Origin: Syntrophales bacterium
GTDB taxonomy: Bacteria; Desulfobacterota; Syntrophia; Syntrophales; UBA2210
Assembly (NCBI GenBank): GCA_028715865.1
Contig: JAQUQY010000040.1
Coordinates: 1-9,939 of the forward strand
DNA: 9,939 bases
Reading direction: 5' to 3'
Each line of letters begins with the position of its first letter. The stretch's first letter is position 1. The translations under genes and the position numbers were made by a program. Below, piece by piece: positions 1-6,926 of the stretch. Under the pieces are notes generated by a model that saw nothing but the letters and a program-made list of their open reading frames with translations, had not been told where the DNA came from and ran no database searches.

Positions 1-456
1 GTCATCAAGAAGAGCCGCGTCAAAATATCTGATATTGGTGCGCTCGAATACTTTCACCCGCTCATCCAATCTCAGCTTCCAGGCTATCTGCCCGTACCCC
101 ACGTCAAGTGAGTAGACCCGGCGGGCTCCCCCCTGAAGCAGGCAGTCCGTAAATCCCCCCGTTGACGCCCCAACATCGAGAGCGGTCTTTCCACTGGCGT
201 CAATGCCGAAAACATCCAGGGCGTGCTTCAGCTTCAAGCCCCCCCTGCTTACGAAAGGATTATCGTCCCCTCTGATTCGAATTGAAACATCTGGATAAAC
301 AAGACTCCCCGCCTTGTTCATAACCGTGTCATTTATTATGACCGCACCAGACATGATCAGCGCTCTGGCTCGCTCCCTCGTAGCCACCAGGCCCTGCTCT
401 ACCATGGCCCTGTCGAGCCTGATGCGCCGGGCGGTCTCTCCCTTAGTCACCGTCAC
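1..456 (-). CDS. tlyA: TlyA-family rRNA 2'-O-methyltransferase, 5' part (cut by window edge)
   Basis: This is the N-terminal 152 codons of a TlyA-like protein (S4 domain plus FtsJ-type methyltransferase); the rest lies beyond base 1. My translation shows an S4 RNA-binding domain over roughly residues 12-65 (RIRLDRAMVEQGL, then TRERARALIMSGAVIINDT). The family linker follows (PFVSRGGLKLKHALDVF), then the SAM-binding motif I region (ALDVGASTGGFTDCLLQGGA) and LDVGYGQIAWKLR. Known family members methylate ribose in 16S and/or 23S rRNA, and some are labelled hemolysin A. The GTG at 456 shares GTGA with the dxs stop, which suggests translational coupling; a second in-frame GTG lies at 450. An in-frame TGA just upstream rules out a longer N-terminus. 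Neither GTG has a strong Shine-Dalgarno. The family is certain, but whether 16S, 23S or both are modified cannot be told. Confidence 0.9.
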   Translation of the reverse strand, partial: MTVTKGETARRIRLDRAMVEQGLVATRERARALIMSGAVIINDTVMNKAGSLVYPDVSIRIRGDDNPFVSRGGLKLKHALDVFGIDASGKTALDVGASTGGFTDCLLQGGARRVYSLDVGYGQIAWKLRLDERVKVFERTNIRYFDAALLDD

Positions 457-2387
457 TTCACCGCTCGACCCATCATATCAATGACAGCCCGCTCAATGCC
501 CCCCGCATCGATGCCGTATCGCTCCCGCAGTTCGTCCTGCTTCCCATGCTCCACGAAACAATCTGGAATACCAAGACGTTTCATCATGGGTGGAACGGCA
601 CCCTTGTCCTGGTAAAGCTCCAGGACGGCGCTTCCGAAGCCGCCCATGAGAACGTTTTCTTCGACGGTTAAGACTTTCCCCGTCTCCGCGGCCACGCGGC
701 AGAGAAGGTCCTCATCAAGCGGCTTTACAAAACGGCTGTCCACAACGGTAACTTCAATTCCCTTTTCCGCGAGAAGATCTGCCGCCTTTAGCGCGGTATA
801 AACGGTGGAGCCTATTGACACGATAGCGGCGTCCCCACCCCGACGGAGAATTTCTCCTCGACCTATCTCGATGGTCCTCATCTCAGCATCGAGAGGAACT
901 CCTTCGCCTTTCCCCCTCGGGTAGCGTATTGAAACGGCACCCCCTAATTCAACGGCGGTTTTTATCATGTGCTGCAGCTCGTTTTCATCCCTTGGCGCCA
1001 TAACGACAATATTTGGGATGGAACGCAGGTAGGAAAAATCAAAAAGTCCCTGATGAGTTGCCCCGTCATCTCCGACGATGCCTCCCCTGTCAAGGGCGAA
1101 TACAACGGGAAGTTTCTGAATACAGACGTCATGAATGACCTGATCATAGGCACGCTGCAGAAAACTTGAATATATGGCAACCACGGGAATAAGGCCCTCC
1201 GACGCGAGTCCGGCGGCAAAGGTAACCCCATGTGGTTCAGCGATGCCCACGTCAAAAAAACGTTCGGGAAAGGTTCCGGCGAATTCTTCCAGTCCCGTGC
1301 CCTGGCTCATTGCTGCCGTTATGGCTGTTATGCGGGGATTTTCCCCGGCCAGTCTGATCAGTGTCTTTCCGAAAATTTCCGTGTAGGCAGGCGGATTTTC
1401 GGGAGACGAGAGGGCTTGCCCCGTTTCGATGTCAAAGGGACCTAGTCCATGGAATCGGGAAGGCTCCGCTTCGGCAAAGGAATATCCCTTTCCCTTTTTC
1501 GTGATCACGTGAACCAGGATAGGACCCTTCAATTCCTTGATATTAATGAAATTTTTAATCAAATGATCCAGCCGGTGCCCTGCCAGGGGACCCACATACT
1601 GAAAGCCCATCTCCTCAAACAGCATCCCCGGAACAATAAATGCCTTCAAGGACTCCTCCGCCTGTTTTGTTATCCGCACCATTTGTTCCCCTATGCCGTG
1701 AATCGTCTTGAGAAAATTCAGCACCCCCGCTTTGAGTTTCACCACGTGTTGACCGGTCATAATCCTGTTCAGATATGAGGACATGGCTCCGACATTCGGA
1801 GAAATGGACATTTCGTTGTCGTTGAGAACAATAATCAGATCTTTTTCACGATCACCGGCCCAATTTAGTCCTTCGAAGGCCAGGCCCGCCGTCATTGATC
1901 CGTCGCCGATGACGCAAACAACCTTGAAATCCCGCCCCCCCAGGCATCGCGCTTCTGCAATTCCCGAACCGGCTGAAATCGAAGTGCTGCTGTGTCCCAC
2001 CCCGAAAGAATCATATACGCTCTCCTCGCGCTTCGGAAAAGGAGCTATGCCTCCCAGTTTTCTGAGGGTGGGAAATTCCTTTCTGCGTCCCGTTATAATC
2101 TTGTGGGCGTATGCCTGATGGCCCACATCCCAGATGATCCGGTCACGAGGGGTATCGAAAACATAGTGAAGCGCAAGAGATAATTCAACCGTTCCCAGCG
2201 ACGGAGCCAAGTGGCCGCCGTTGGAAGCTACCGTGGATATTATAAGGCTCCTGATTTCCCGGGCCAGAACGTCAAGTTCATATATCTTCAACTTTCTTAC
2301 ATCTTCGGGGCTTTCAATTCCGCCAAGTATCGCATATGCTTTTTCGGTCACGGGGCATGTCCTTCCAGGAGGGGGCAAATCATCCAC
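453..2387 (-). CDS. dxs: 1-deoxy-D-xylulose-5-phosphate synthase (DXS)
   Basis: DXS condenses pyruvate and glyceraldehyde 3-phosphate into DXP using thiamine diphosphate, the first step of the MEP isoprenoid pathway, in the cytosol. The full-length protein (644 aa from the outermost start) has the N-terminal substrate/TPP histidine in GGHLAPSLG (about 57-65). TPP motifs are GDGSMTAG (161-168) and LNDNEMSISPN (188-198). A FHGLGPFD block lies at about 312, and the Pyr-domain residues are in IYSSFLQRAYDQ (405-416) and LDRGGIVGDDGATHQG. Two usually invariant patches differ: AEQHAVTF reads AEPHGVTF (383-390), and the DGHD patch reads AGHR (269-272). The start is uncertain. The outermost GTG at 2387 has AAGGGGA almost abutting it. 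An in-frame TTG at 2378 or GTG at 2351, the latter preceded by GGAAGG, is better spaced, and the 2351 start gives an N-terminus closer to the family. The stop overlaps tlyA. Confidence 0.96.
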   Translation of the reverse strand: MDDLPPPGRTCPVTEKAYAILGGIESPEDVRKLKIYELDVLAREIRSLIISTVASNGGHLAPSLGTVELSLALHYVFDTPRDRIIWDVGHQAYAHKIITGRRKEFPTLRKLGGIAPFPKREESVYDSFGVGHSSTSISAGSGIAEARCLGGRDFKVVCVIGDGSMTAGLAFEGLNWAGDREKDLIIVLNDNEMSISPNVGAMSSYLNRIMTGQHVVKLKAGVLNFLKTIHGIGEQMVRITKQAEESLKAFIVPGMLFEEMGFQYVGPLAGHRLDHLIKNFINIKELKGPILVHVITKKGKGYSFAEAEPSRFHGLGPFDIETGQALSSPENPPAYTEIFGKTLIRLAGENPRITAITAAMSQGTGLEEFAGTFPERFFDVGIAEPHGVTFAAGLASEGLIPVVAIYSSFLQRAYDQVIHDVCIQKLPVVFALDRGGIVGDDGATHQGLFDFSYLRSIPNIVVMAPRDENELQHMIKTAVELGGAVSIRYPRGKGEGVPLDAEMRTIEIGRGEILRRGGDAAIVSIGSTVYTALKAADLLAEKGIEVTVVDSRFVKPLDEDLLCRVAAETGKVLTVEENVLMGGFGSAVLELYQDKGAVPPMMKRLGIPDCFVEHGKQDELRERYGIDAGGIERAVIDMMGRAVK

Positions 2388-2396
2388 TCCCCTTTT

Positions 2397-3344
2397 CTAC
2401 GATTTACGTTCAGCCATGTATCGAGCAATTAGTCGCAATGGTTCGGCCCTGTCGTCAAAAGAATCAATACTTGACAAAGCTTCTTTTACCAGCTCAGCCG
2501 CTCTCTTCCGGGCAAGTTCCAGGCCCACTATGGACGGATAGGTAGCTTTCTTTCTGGCAGTGTCGGAGCCTGTCTCCTTGCCCATGATTGAGGCATCTCC
2601 CTCCACATTCAGAATGTCGTCAACGATCTGGAATAGCAGGCCTATGCTCTCTCCGTATGCCGTGAGCGCTGACAGCTTTTTCTGTGCAGCCCCGGAGAGA
2701 ATCGCGCCGGATCTCATGGAAGCCTTTATCAGTGCTCCCGTTTTGTGCATGTGTATGTAACGGAGCGTTTCGTAATCCACATCCTTGCCTTCCGAATTAA
2801 GGTCAACGGTCTGACCGCCAATCATTCCGAAAAAACCCGCCGCAATGCCGATTTCCTGGATAACAGAAAGCAGGTCCCGCGGGTTTACATTCGAAGCGTC
2901 TCCCTCGGAGGCAAGAATACGAAAGGCGTCCGTCAGAAGGGCGTCGCCCGCAAGTACAGCGATTCCTTCACCAAAGACAACATGGCTTGTAGGCTTTCCC
3001 CGGCGCAGGACATCGTCGTCCATGGCGGGAAGATCGTCATGAATCAACGAATAGGTATGGATCATCTCGAGGGCGCAGGCACAGGGAAGAACATCTTCGA
3101 CCCTTCCTCCACAGGTTTCAGCGGCAGCCATGCAGAGTACGGGCCGTATTCGTTTTCCTCCGGCGAAAAGGCTGTACCGGGCCGCCTCGAAAATCACCTT
3201 AGGATAGGAATCTGTCGATGGAAGATAGCGGTCAAGAGCATCATCTACCACCTTCTTTCTCGAATCAAGATATTCCTTTAACTGGGCTTTTTCTTTCTTA
3301 TTCAAGTCCATTCTCATCCGTGAAAGGAACCGTAATGATCCCAT
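2397..3344 (-). CDS. ispA: Short-chain (E)-polyprenyl diphosphate synthase (geranyl/farnesyl type)
   Basis: A trans-prenyltransferase that extends DMAPP with IPP to geranyl and farnesyl diphosphate, downstream of the MEP pathway started by the neighbouring dxs. It has GGKRIRPVL (62-70), the first aspartate-rich motif HDDLPAMDDD (102-111), GGQTVDL (177-182), the KTG block (201-203) and the second aspartate motif FQIVDDILN (238-246). The last position of that motif is Asn instead of the textbook Asp. The length (315 aa from this start) is normal. The ATG at 3344 lies 47 nt inside xseB, with AAGGA five bases upstream. ATGs at 3317 and 3311 are also in frame, and the 3311 start (MDLNKKEKAQLKEYL) resembles the usual family N-terminus better, so the first 11 residues may not be translated. 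The stop is 9 bp before the outermost dxs start. The exact product chain length cannot be assigned by eye. Confidence 0.93.
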   Translation of the reverse strand: MGSLRFLSRMRMDLNKKEKAQLKEYLDSRKKVVDDALDRYLPSTDSYPKVIFEAARYSLFAGGKRIRPVLCMAAAETCGGRVEDVLPCACALEMIHTYSLIHDDLPAMDDDVLRRGKPTSHVVFGEGIAVLAGDALLTDAFRILASEGDASNVNPRDLLSVIQEIGIAAGFFGMIGGQTVDLNSEGKDVDYETLRYIHMHKTGALIKASMRSGAILSGAAQKKLSALTAYGESIGLLFQIVDDILNVEGDASIMGKETGSDTARKKATYPSIVGLELARKRAAELVKEALSSIDSFDDRAEPLRLIARYMAERKS

Positions 3345-3531
3345 CTCCTTCCTTTAGAAGCTTTTCAACGGTGCGCTCTGCCTCGTCCAGTTTTTTCATG
3401 CAGAACCGGGAAAGCTCTATTCCTTCCTGAAAAGCCTTCAGGGATTCATCAAGTGTCATCTCTCCGGTTTCCATTTTCTTAACAATGTTCTCAAGCCGTT
3501 CAAGGGCTTTCTCAAATTTCTTCTCCGCCAT
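3298..3531 (-). CDS. xseB: Exodeoxyribonuclease VII small subunit
   Basis: XseB is the small helical subunit that binds in multiple copies to XseA to form exonuclease VII, a cytosolic single-strand DNA nuclease. The 77-residue protein has the family pattern throughout: FEKALERLENIVKKMETGEM (6-25), LDESLKAFQEGIEL (27-40), then a charged second helix ending LDEAERTVEKLL. Size and composition are typical. The ATG at 3531 follows a strong GGGGGAGGAA Shine-Dalgarno that lies inside the end of xseA. The two genes overlap by 20 nt, which suggests coupled translation and fits the need for small subunit in excess. Its 3' end overlaps the N-terminus of ispA if ispA begins at 3344. Confidence 0.96.
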   Translation of the reverse strand: MAEKKFEKALERLENIVKKMETGEMTLDESLKAFQEGIELSRFCMKKLDEAERTVEKLLKEGDGIITVPFTDENGLE

Positions 3532-4873
3532 GAGATTCCTCCCCCTTTATATCGATAACCCTGGCATGAAAAGTTCCGGACATTACCCGCACTGACACGT
3601 CATTGCCCTGCTTTAAAGTTGAAGCGTCTCGAACAAGAGACCCGTCTGAACTGCGACGGGTAATACTGTAACCTCGCTTTAACACCGCAAGGGGATTTAC
3701 ACTGTCAAGCACCGCCCGGGCACGTTCAAGTCTCCCCCTGGCATGACCACGATTGTATCCGGTGTGAAGAACGGCTTTGTTCAGGAGATAATGAACTCTT
3801 CGGCGATCTTCACGGATATGGACGGAGGGATTCAAGTTTCTGAGAGTCCGTGACAGTATTTGAACCCTGTTGCCCCGCTTTTCCAGTCCCCGCCGAAGAC
3901 CTCCTGCAAGGGAGGCAACCCGGTCGTCCAGCAACATTATCAGATCGTTGATTTTTCTTCCCGGATTACTAATTCCCCTCGAAACCAGTTCCATCCGGCG
4001 ATGAAGATCTTTGCACAATGAACTGTGGGCGGAAACAAGCCCTGCTGTCATGGAAGACAGGAATCCCGACACTTCCCGGCGATCGGGAACGATAATTTCC
4101 GCCGCTGCCGATGGCGTGGGAGCCCTTAAATCGGCGACAAAATCAGAAATGGTGAAGTCTATTTCGTGACCCACGGCCGAGACCACTGGAATCCTCGACC
4201 CATGAATGGCCCGGGCCACGCGTTCATCATTGAAAGGCTGGAGATCCTCCATTGATCCCCCGCCACGGGCGAGGATTATAACGTCAACCACATTACGGGA
4301 CTCGATATTGTTCAGCATATCTATCGCTTTACAGATTTCCGGCGCCGCTTCCGCCCCCTGAACCCTAACCGGCGCCAACAGTACGCTGCAGGTGGGCCAC
4401 CTCCGCTTCATGACCGTAAGGATGTCCCTTATAACCGCTCCAGTTGGAGACGTCACCACACCTACCCGCTCTGGGAAAGGTGGGAGGGGTTTTTTATTTT
4501 TCTGATCGAAAAGACCCTCCGCTTCAAGACGCCGCTTCAGTTGTTCAAATGCTACCTGGAGAGCCCCGATACCACGTGGTTCCGCCGCTTCCACCAGAAG
4601 CTGGTAGTCACCCCTGGCAGCATAGACACTTATTCGTCCGCGGCATACTAGAGACTGGCCTTCCTCAAGGTCAAAGCCCAGCGAGGAAGCGCTCTGCCTG
4701 AACATTACCGCCCGCACCTGGCTTTGTTCATCCTTAAGCGTAAAATAAATATGGCCCGATCCGGGCCGCCTGAGATTAGACACTTCGCCTGACACCCACA
4801 GCACGCCGAAAGTCGTCTCAAGCAGAACCCTGATATTGGTTGTCAATTCCGAAACTGTTAAAACTCGATCCAC
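3512..4873 (-). CDS. xseA: Exodeoxyribonuclease VII large subunit
   Basis: XseA is the catalytic subunit of exonuclease VII, which degrades single-stranded DNA from either end to oligonucleotides. The order is an N-terminal OB-fold (LTVSEL, about 5, through VSGEVSNLRRPGSGHIYF, 27-44, and the GDYQLLVE strand near 88-95), then the catalytic domain and a long helical arm. Catalytic-domain motifs are VTSPTGAVIRD (140-150), ILARGGGSMEDLQPFNDER (200-218) and SAVGHEIDFTISDFVADLRA (232-251) followed by PTPSAAAE. The C-terminus carries the usual NPLAVLKRGYSI near 394-405. The length (453 aa) is normal. The start is GTG at 4873; no in-frame ATG lies close upstream and the Shine-Dalgarno is poor. It is the first gene of the tight block xseA-xseB-ispA-dxs-tlyA, set 171 bp after rpoD, so it may have its own promoter. 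Confidence 0.97.
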   Translation of the reverse strand: MDRVLTVSELTTNIRVLLETTFGVLWVSGEVSNLRRPGSGHIYFTLKDEQSQVRAVMFRQSASSLGFDLEEGQSLVCRGRISVYAARGDYQLLVEAAEPRGIGALQVAFEQLKRRLEAEGLFDQKNKKPLPPFPERVGVVTSPTGAVIRDILTVMKRRWPTCSVLLAPVRVQGAEAAPEICKAIDMLNNIESRNVVDVIILARGGGSMEDLQPFNDERVARAIHGSRIPVVSAVGHEIDFTISDFVADLRAPTPSAAAEIIVPDRREVSGFLSSMTAGLVSAHSSLCKDLHRRMELVSRGISNPGRKINDLIMLLDDRVASLAGGLRRGLEKRGNRVQILSRTLRNLNPSVHIREDRRRVHYLLNKAVLHTGYNRGHARGRLERARAVLDSVNPLAVLKRGYSITRRSSDGSLVRDASTLKQGNDVSVRVMSGTFHARVIDIKGEESHGGEEI

Positions 4874-4915
4874 TTCATCATGTCCACATTTTTTACAGGG
4901 AAGTCACAAGCACGA

Positions 4916-4921
4916 ATTTTA
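4916..4921 (-). promoter_or_regulatory. Possible -10 element ahead of xseA
   Basis: On the minus strand TAAAAT (5 of 6 to TATAAT) sits about 42 bases ahead of the xseA start. The hexamer 17 bases upstream has no useful match to TTGACA. A TTGACT at 4951-4956 is too far away to pair with it at normal spacing. This is a weak call resting on one hexamer in an AT-rich patch. Confidence 0.25.
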
Positions 4922-5044
4922 ATTCTTTGGAACTTAAACAAACCGTGGCAAGTCAACTTCTTTGATTCACCATGCCCGTGATCAGGAACCCCTTAACGGA
5001 TGGGCTCTCAAGTTTCAACCCGGACACGATTATCTCCGCACCCT

Positions 5045-6805
5045 CTACTTTGCGTTTCCCTTTATTTCCCTTCTCCTTGAAGCGCCCCTCATTTTCTTGA
5101 GAACATTAGACTCGATCTTCTTCGCCCTTTCCATTACCTCGGAATAATCCTCCTCATCACCCTCAATAAATGTATTTTCAGATTTTTCGCTGATACCGAA
5201 TCTCATCCTTAAAACTTTTTCTTCCCTGGGCGTAAGCGTAGAAAGAATGTTGCGGGTCTGCTTGGCAAGATCCATACTCATGGTGGCATCCGAGGGGGAC
5301 ATAATTTTTTTATCCTCGATAAAGTCCCCCAGAGAGCTGTCTTCCTCCTCACCGATGGGTGTTTCCAGCGATATGGGCTCTTTTGCTATCTTGAGCACCT
5401 TACGGACCTTTTCCAGTGGGAATTCCATCTTTTCGGCGATCTCTTCGGGATTGGGCTCTCTTCCCAATTCCTGGACCAGGTATCGGGACGTTCTTATAAG
5501 CTTGTTTATTGTTTCTATCATATGAACGGGAATTCTTATGGTGCGGGCCTGGTCGGCGATAGCTCTAGTTATGGCCTGCCTTATCCACCAGGTGGCGTAG
5601 GTGGAAAATTTATACCCACGCTGATATTCAAATTTTTCCACCGCCTTCATCAGGCCTATGTTCCCTTCCTGGATCAGGTCGAGAAATTGCAATCCCCTGT
5701 TGGTGTATTTTTTTGCTATGCTTACGACCAGTCTGAGGTTTGCCTGTATCAGCTTCTGTTTTGCCTCGTTAGCCTCGTTTTCCCCTTCCGTGATCGAATT
5801 GAATACCCTTTTCAGCGATTCCGAGGGAGAGCCAATTCTGTCGGCAATAAGTTTCCTTTCGCGCCTTGCGTTCCTTATGACCCTCTCATACTCCTTCAGC
5901 CGTGCCAAAGGAATTTTAACCTCCCGCGCGATTGCTTTTTCCTTTGCCGGCTCTTTTCTGATTCTGGCAAATATTTTGTCCAGTTCCTTAAGTGGTTTAC
6001 CGGACTGCTTACGACACGATTGAATCTGGGCCTCCATGATCCCTATACGGTCAACATCCTTTTTCAGCTTAGCCACCATACCGTTGATCCTTCTCTTAAT
6101 GAAATGGATCTCCTTGCACAGCGCTGTAATCGTGACTATGTTTTTTTCAAGCTCCTTTTTAAGAGAAGATTTGCGCTTCTCCGTCAGGCTCGAATCCTTG
6201 AGTTTCTCTTCAATAGAACGGCTTCTATTGTAGTGCGTCTCGATTCTTTCAATAAGCTCACGGACCCTCTCTATATGGACCTCTTCCTTCATAAAGCCGG
6301 ATTCATCTTCAATGCTGTCTATGACGCTTTTGATTCTTATCTCACCGCTTTTGAGACGCTCCCCGATACGAACAACCTCTCTGACAAAATAGGGCAACCT
6401 GAAGAGACTCTCCATAACCTTTCGTTCGCCCTCTTCAATCCGTTTCGCGATTGCCACTTCCTCATCCCGGTTCAACAGCGACACAAGACCCATCTCTCGC
6501 AGATACAGCTTGACCGGATCACCGGTCTTTCCCAGGGGGGATGTCAGGAGAGATGATTCCTTGTCGATTTCCTTCGCGTCTTCCGATTCATCTAACAGCT
6601 TCTTGCCCCTGGGCTTTTCATCTTTCGAAGCGTCAATTATATCTATGTTTTTTTCACCGAAAAAAACTATTATGTCGTCAATCTGTTCCGATGATGTCAC
6701 GTTGGAAGGCAACATGTCATTCACATCGTCATAGGTAAGAAATCCCTTCTCCTCACCAAGAGATATCAATTTTTTTACTTCATCAGAGTTAATGAATCGT
6801 TTCAT
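5045..6805 (-). CDS. rpoD: RpoD-type sigma-70 factor with a divergent region 4.2
   Basis: By position after dnaG and by architecture this is the primary sigma factor, which directs RNA polymerase to promoters. Region 1.1 is present (VKKLISLGEEKGFLTYDDVN, 10-29). Region 1.2 follows (DPVKLYLREMGLVSLLNRDEE, from 96), then a long charged coiled non-conserved segment (about 170-340). Regions 2.1-2.4 are near-canonical (LRLVVSIAKKYTNRGLQFLD; FSTYATWWIRQAITRAIADQ at 400-419). Region 3 is intact (RTIRIPVHMIETINKL) and 4.1 is intact (LTPREEKVLRMRFGI, 524-538). After that the sequence departs. Where E. coli has TRERIRQIE (583-591) this reads VMERAKKIE (557-565), and LEEVGKQF is replaced by an acidic FIEGDEEDY. 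The tail LKKMRGASRRR aligns again with LRKLRHPSRS, so this is substitution plus one inserted residue, not a frameshift. The ATG follows GGAGAGG at 6811-6817. The alternative reading is a paralogous or decaying sigma factor. Confidence 0.93.
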   Translation of the reverse strand: MKRFINSDEVKKLISLGEEKGFLTYDDVNDMLPSNVTSSEQIDDIIVFFGEKNIDIIDASKDEKPRGKKLLDESEDAKEIDKESSLLTSPLGKTGDPVKLYLREMGLVSLLNRDEEVAIAKRIEEGERKVMESLFRLPYFVREVVRIGERLKSGEIRIKSVIDSIEDESGFMKEEVHIERVRELIERIETHYNRSRSIEEKLKDSSLTEKRKSSLKKELEKNIVTITALCKEIHFIKRRINGMVAKLKKDVDRIGIMEAQIQSCRKQSGKPLKELDKIFARIRKEPAKEKAIAREVKIPLARLKEYERVIRNARRERKLIADRIGSPSESLKRVFNSITEGENEANEAKQKLIQANLRLVVSIAKKYTNRGLQFLDLIQEGNIGLMKAVEKFEYQRGYKFSTYATWWIRQAITRAIADQARTIRIPVHMIETINKLIRTSRYLVQELGREPNPEEIAEKMEFPLEKVRKVLKIAKEPISLETPIGEEEDSSLGDFIEDKKIMSPSDATMSMDLAKQTRNILSTLTPREEKVLRMRFGISEKSENTFIEGDEEDYSEVMERAKKIESNVLKKMRGASRRREIKGNAK

Positions 6806-6810
6806 AAATT

Positions 6811-6817
6811 CCTCTCC
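6811..6817 (-). promoter_or_regulatory. rpoD ribosome-binding site next to a hairpin
   Basis: GGAGAGG lies five bases before the rpoD ATG and fixes that start. It begins four bases downstream of a perfect 7-bp hairpin (6822-6842), so folding or processing there could affect ribosome access. Confidence 0.7.
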
Positions 6818-6821
6818 TTGC

Positions 6822-6842
6822 CAGTGGTATTCCTAACCACTG
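6822..6842 (-). other. Perfect 7-bp inverted repeat in the rpoD leader
   Basis: The arms CAGTGGT and ACCACTG enclose a 7-base loop just upstream of the rpoD Shine-Dalgarno. No T-tract follows, so it is not a Rho-independent terminator. It could be an RNA processing or translation-control site in the dnaG-rpoD message, or an operator. The structure is visible; the role is inference. Confidence 0.5.
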
Positions 6843-6854
6843 ATTAACGGATTA

Positions 6855-6877
6855 TGCGGCGTCCGCACAGCCTGCGG
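6855..6877 (-). other. Three-arm GC-rich inverted repeat between dnaG and rpoD
   Basis: In the transcript CCGCA (6877-6873), TGCGG (6867-6863) and CCGCA (6859-6855) occur in a row. The middle arm can pair with either flank, with loops of 5 or 3 bases, giving two exclusive hairpins. No T-run follows. It may be a processing or attenuation element, but the arms are only 5 bp and could be chance. Confidence 0.35.
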
Positions 6878-6926
6878 AAATATCAACCGGCCCGGAACCT
6901 AAAGCCTGCTAAGCAACCGGTCACTC

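Noticed and set aside
2600..2625. Asn instead of Asp at the end of the second aspartate-rich motif of ispA (DDILN)
   Set aside because: The two leading Asp residues and the FARM motif are intact, and I believe this variant occurs in other bacterial prenyl synthases, so it is not a sign of lost function.
4951..4956. TTGACT as the -35 of an xseA promoter
   Set aside because: The hexamers at 16-18 base spacing (such as GTTCCA) do not resemble a -10, and the nearby TAAAAT is too far away.
4953..5030. Short minus-strand frame after rpoD (GTG start with GGAG, 24 codons, VSGLKLESPSVKGFLITG...)
   Set aside because: Too short, no recognisable family, and only a chance-level start signal; it could be a gene remnant but nothing supports that.
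4960..5044. tRNA gene between rpoD and xseA
   Set aside because: No GGTTCRANYCC T-arm or cloverleaf pairing could be laid out on either strand.
5045..5170. Frameshift as the cause of the odd RpoD C-terminus
   Set aside because: The aligned residues E559, R560, I564, E565, L569, K571, R573 and S576 keep register with canonical region 4.2 on both sides, and the other two frames do not give the canonical motif.
5522..6556. Long 344-codon plus-strand ORF antisense to rpoD
   Set aside because: It mirrors a real, conserved sigma factor gene; its translation shows no domain and it has no supporting start context.
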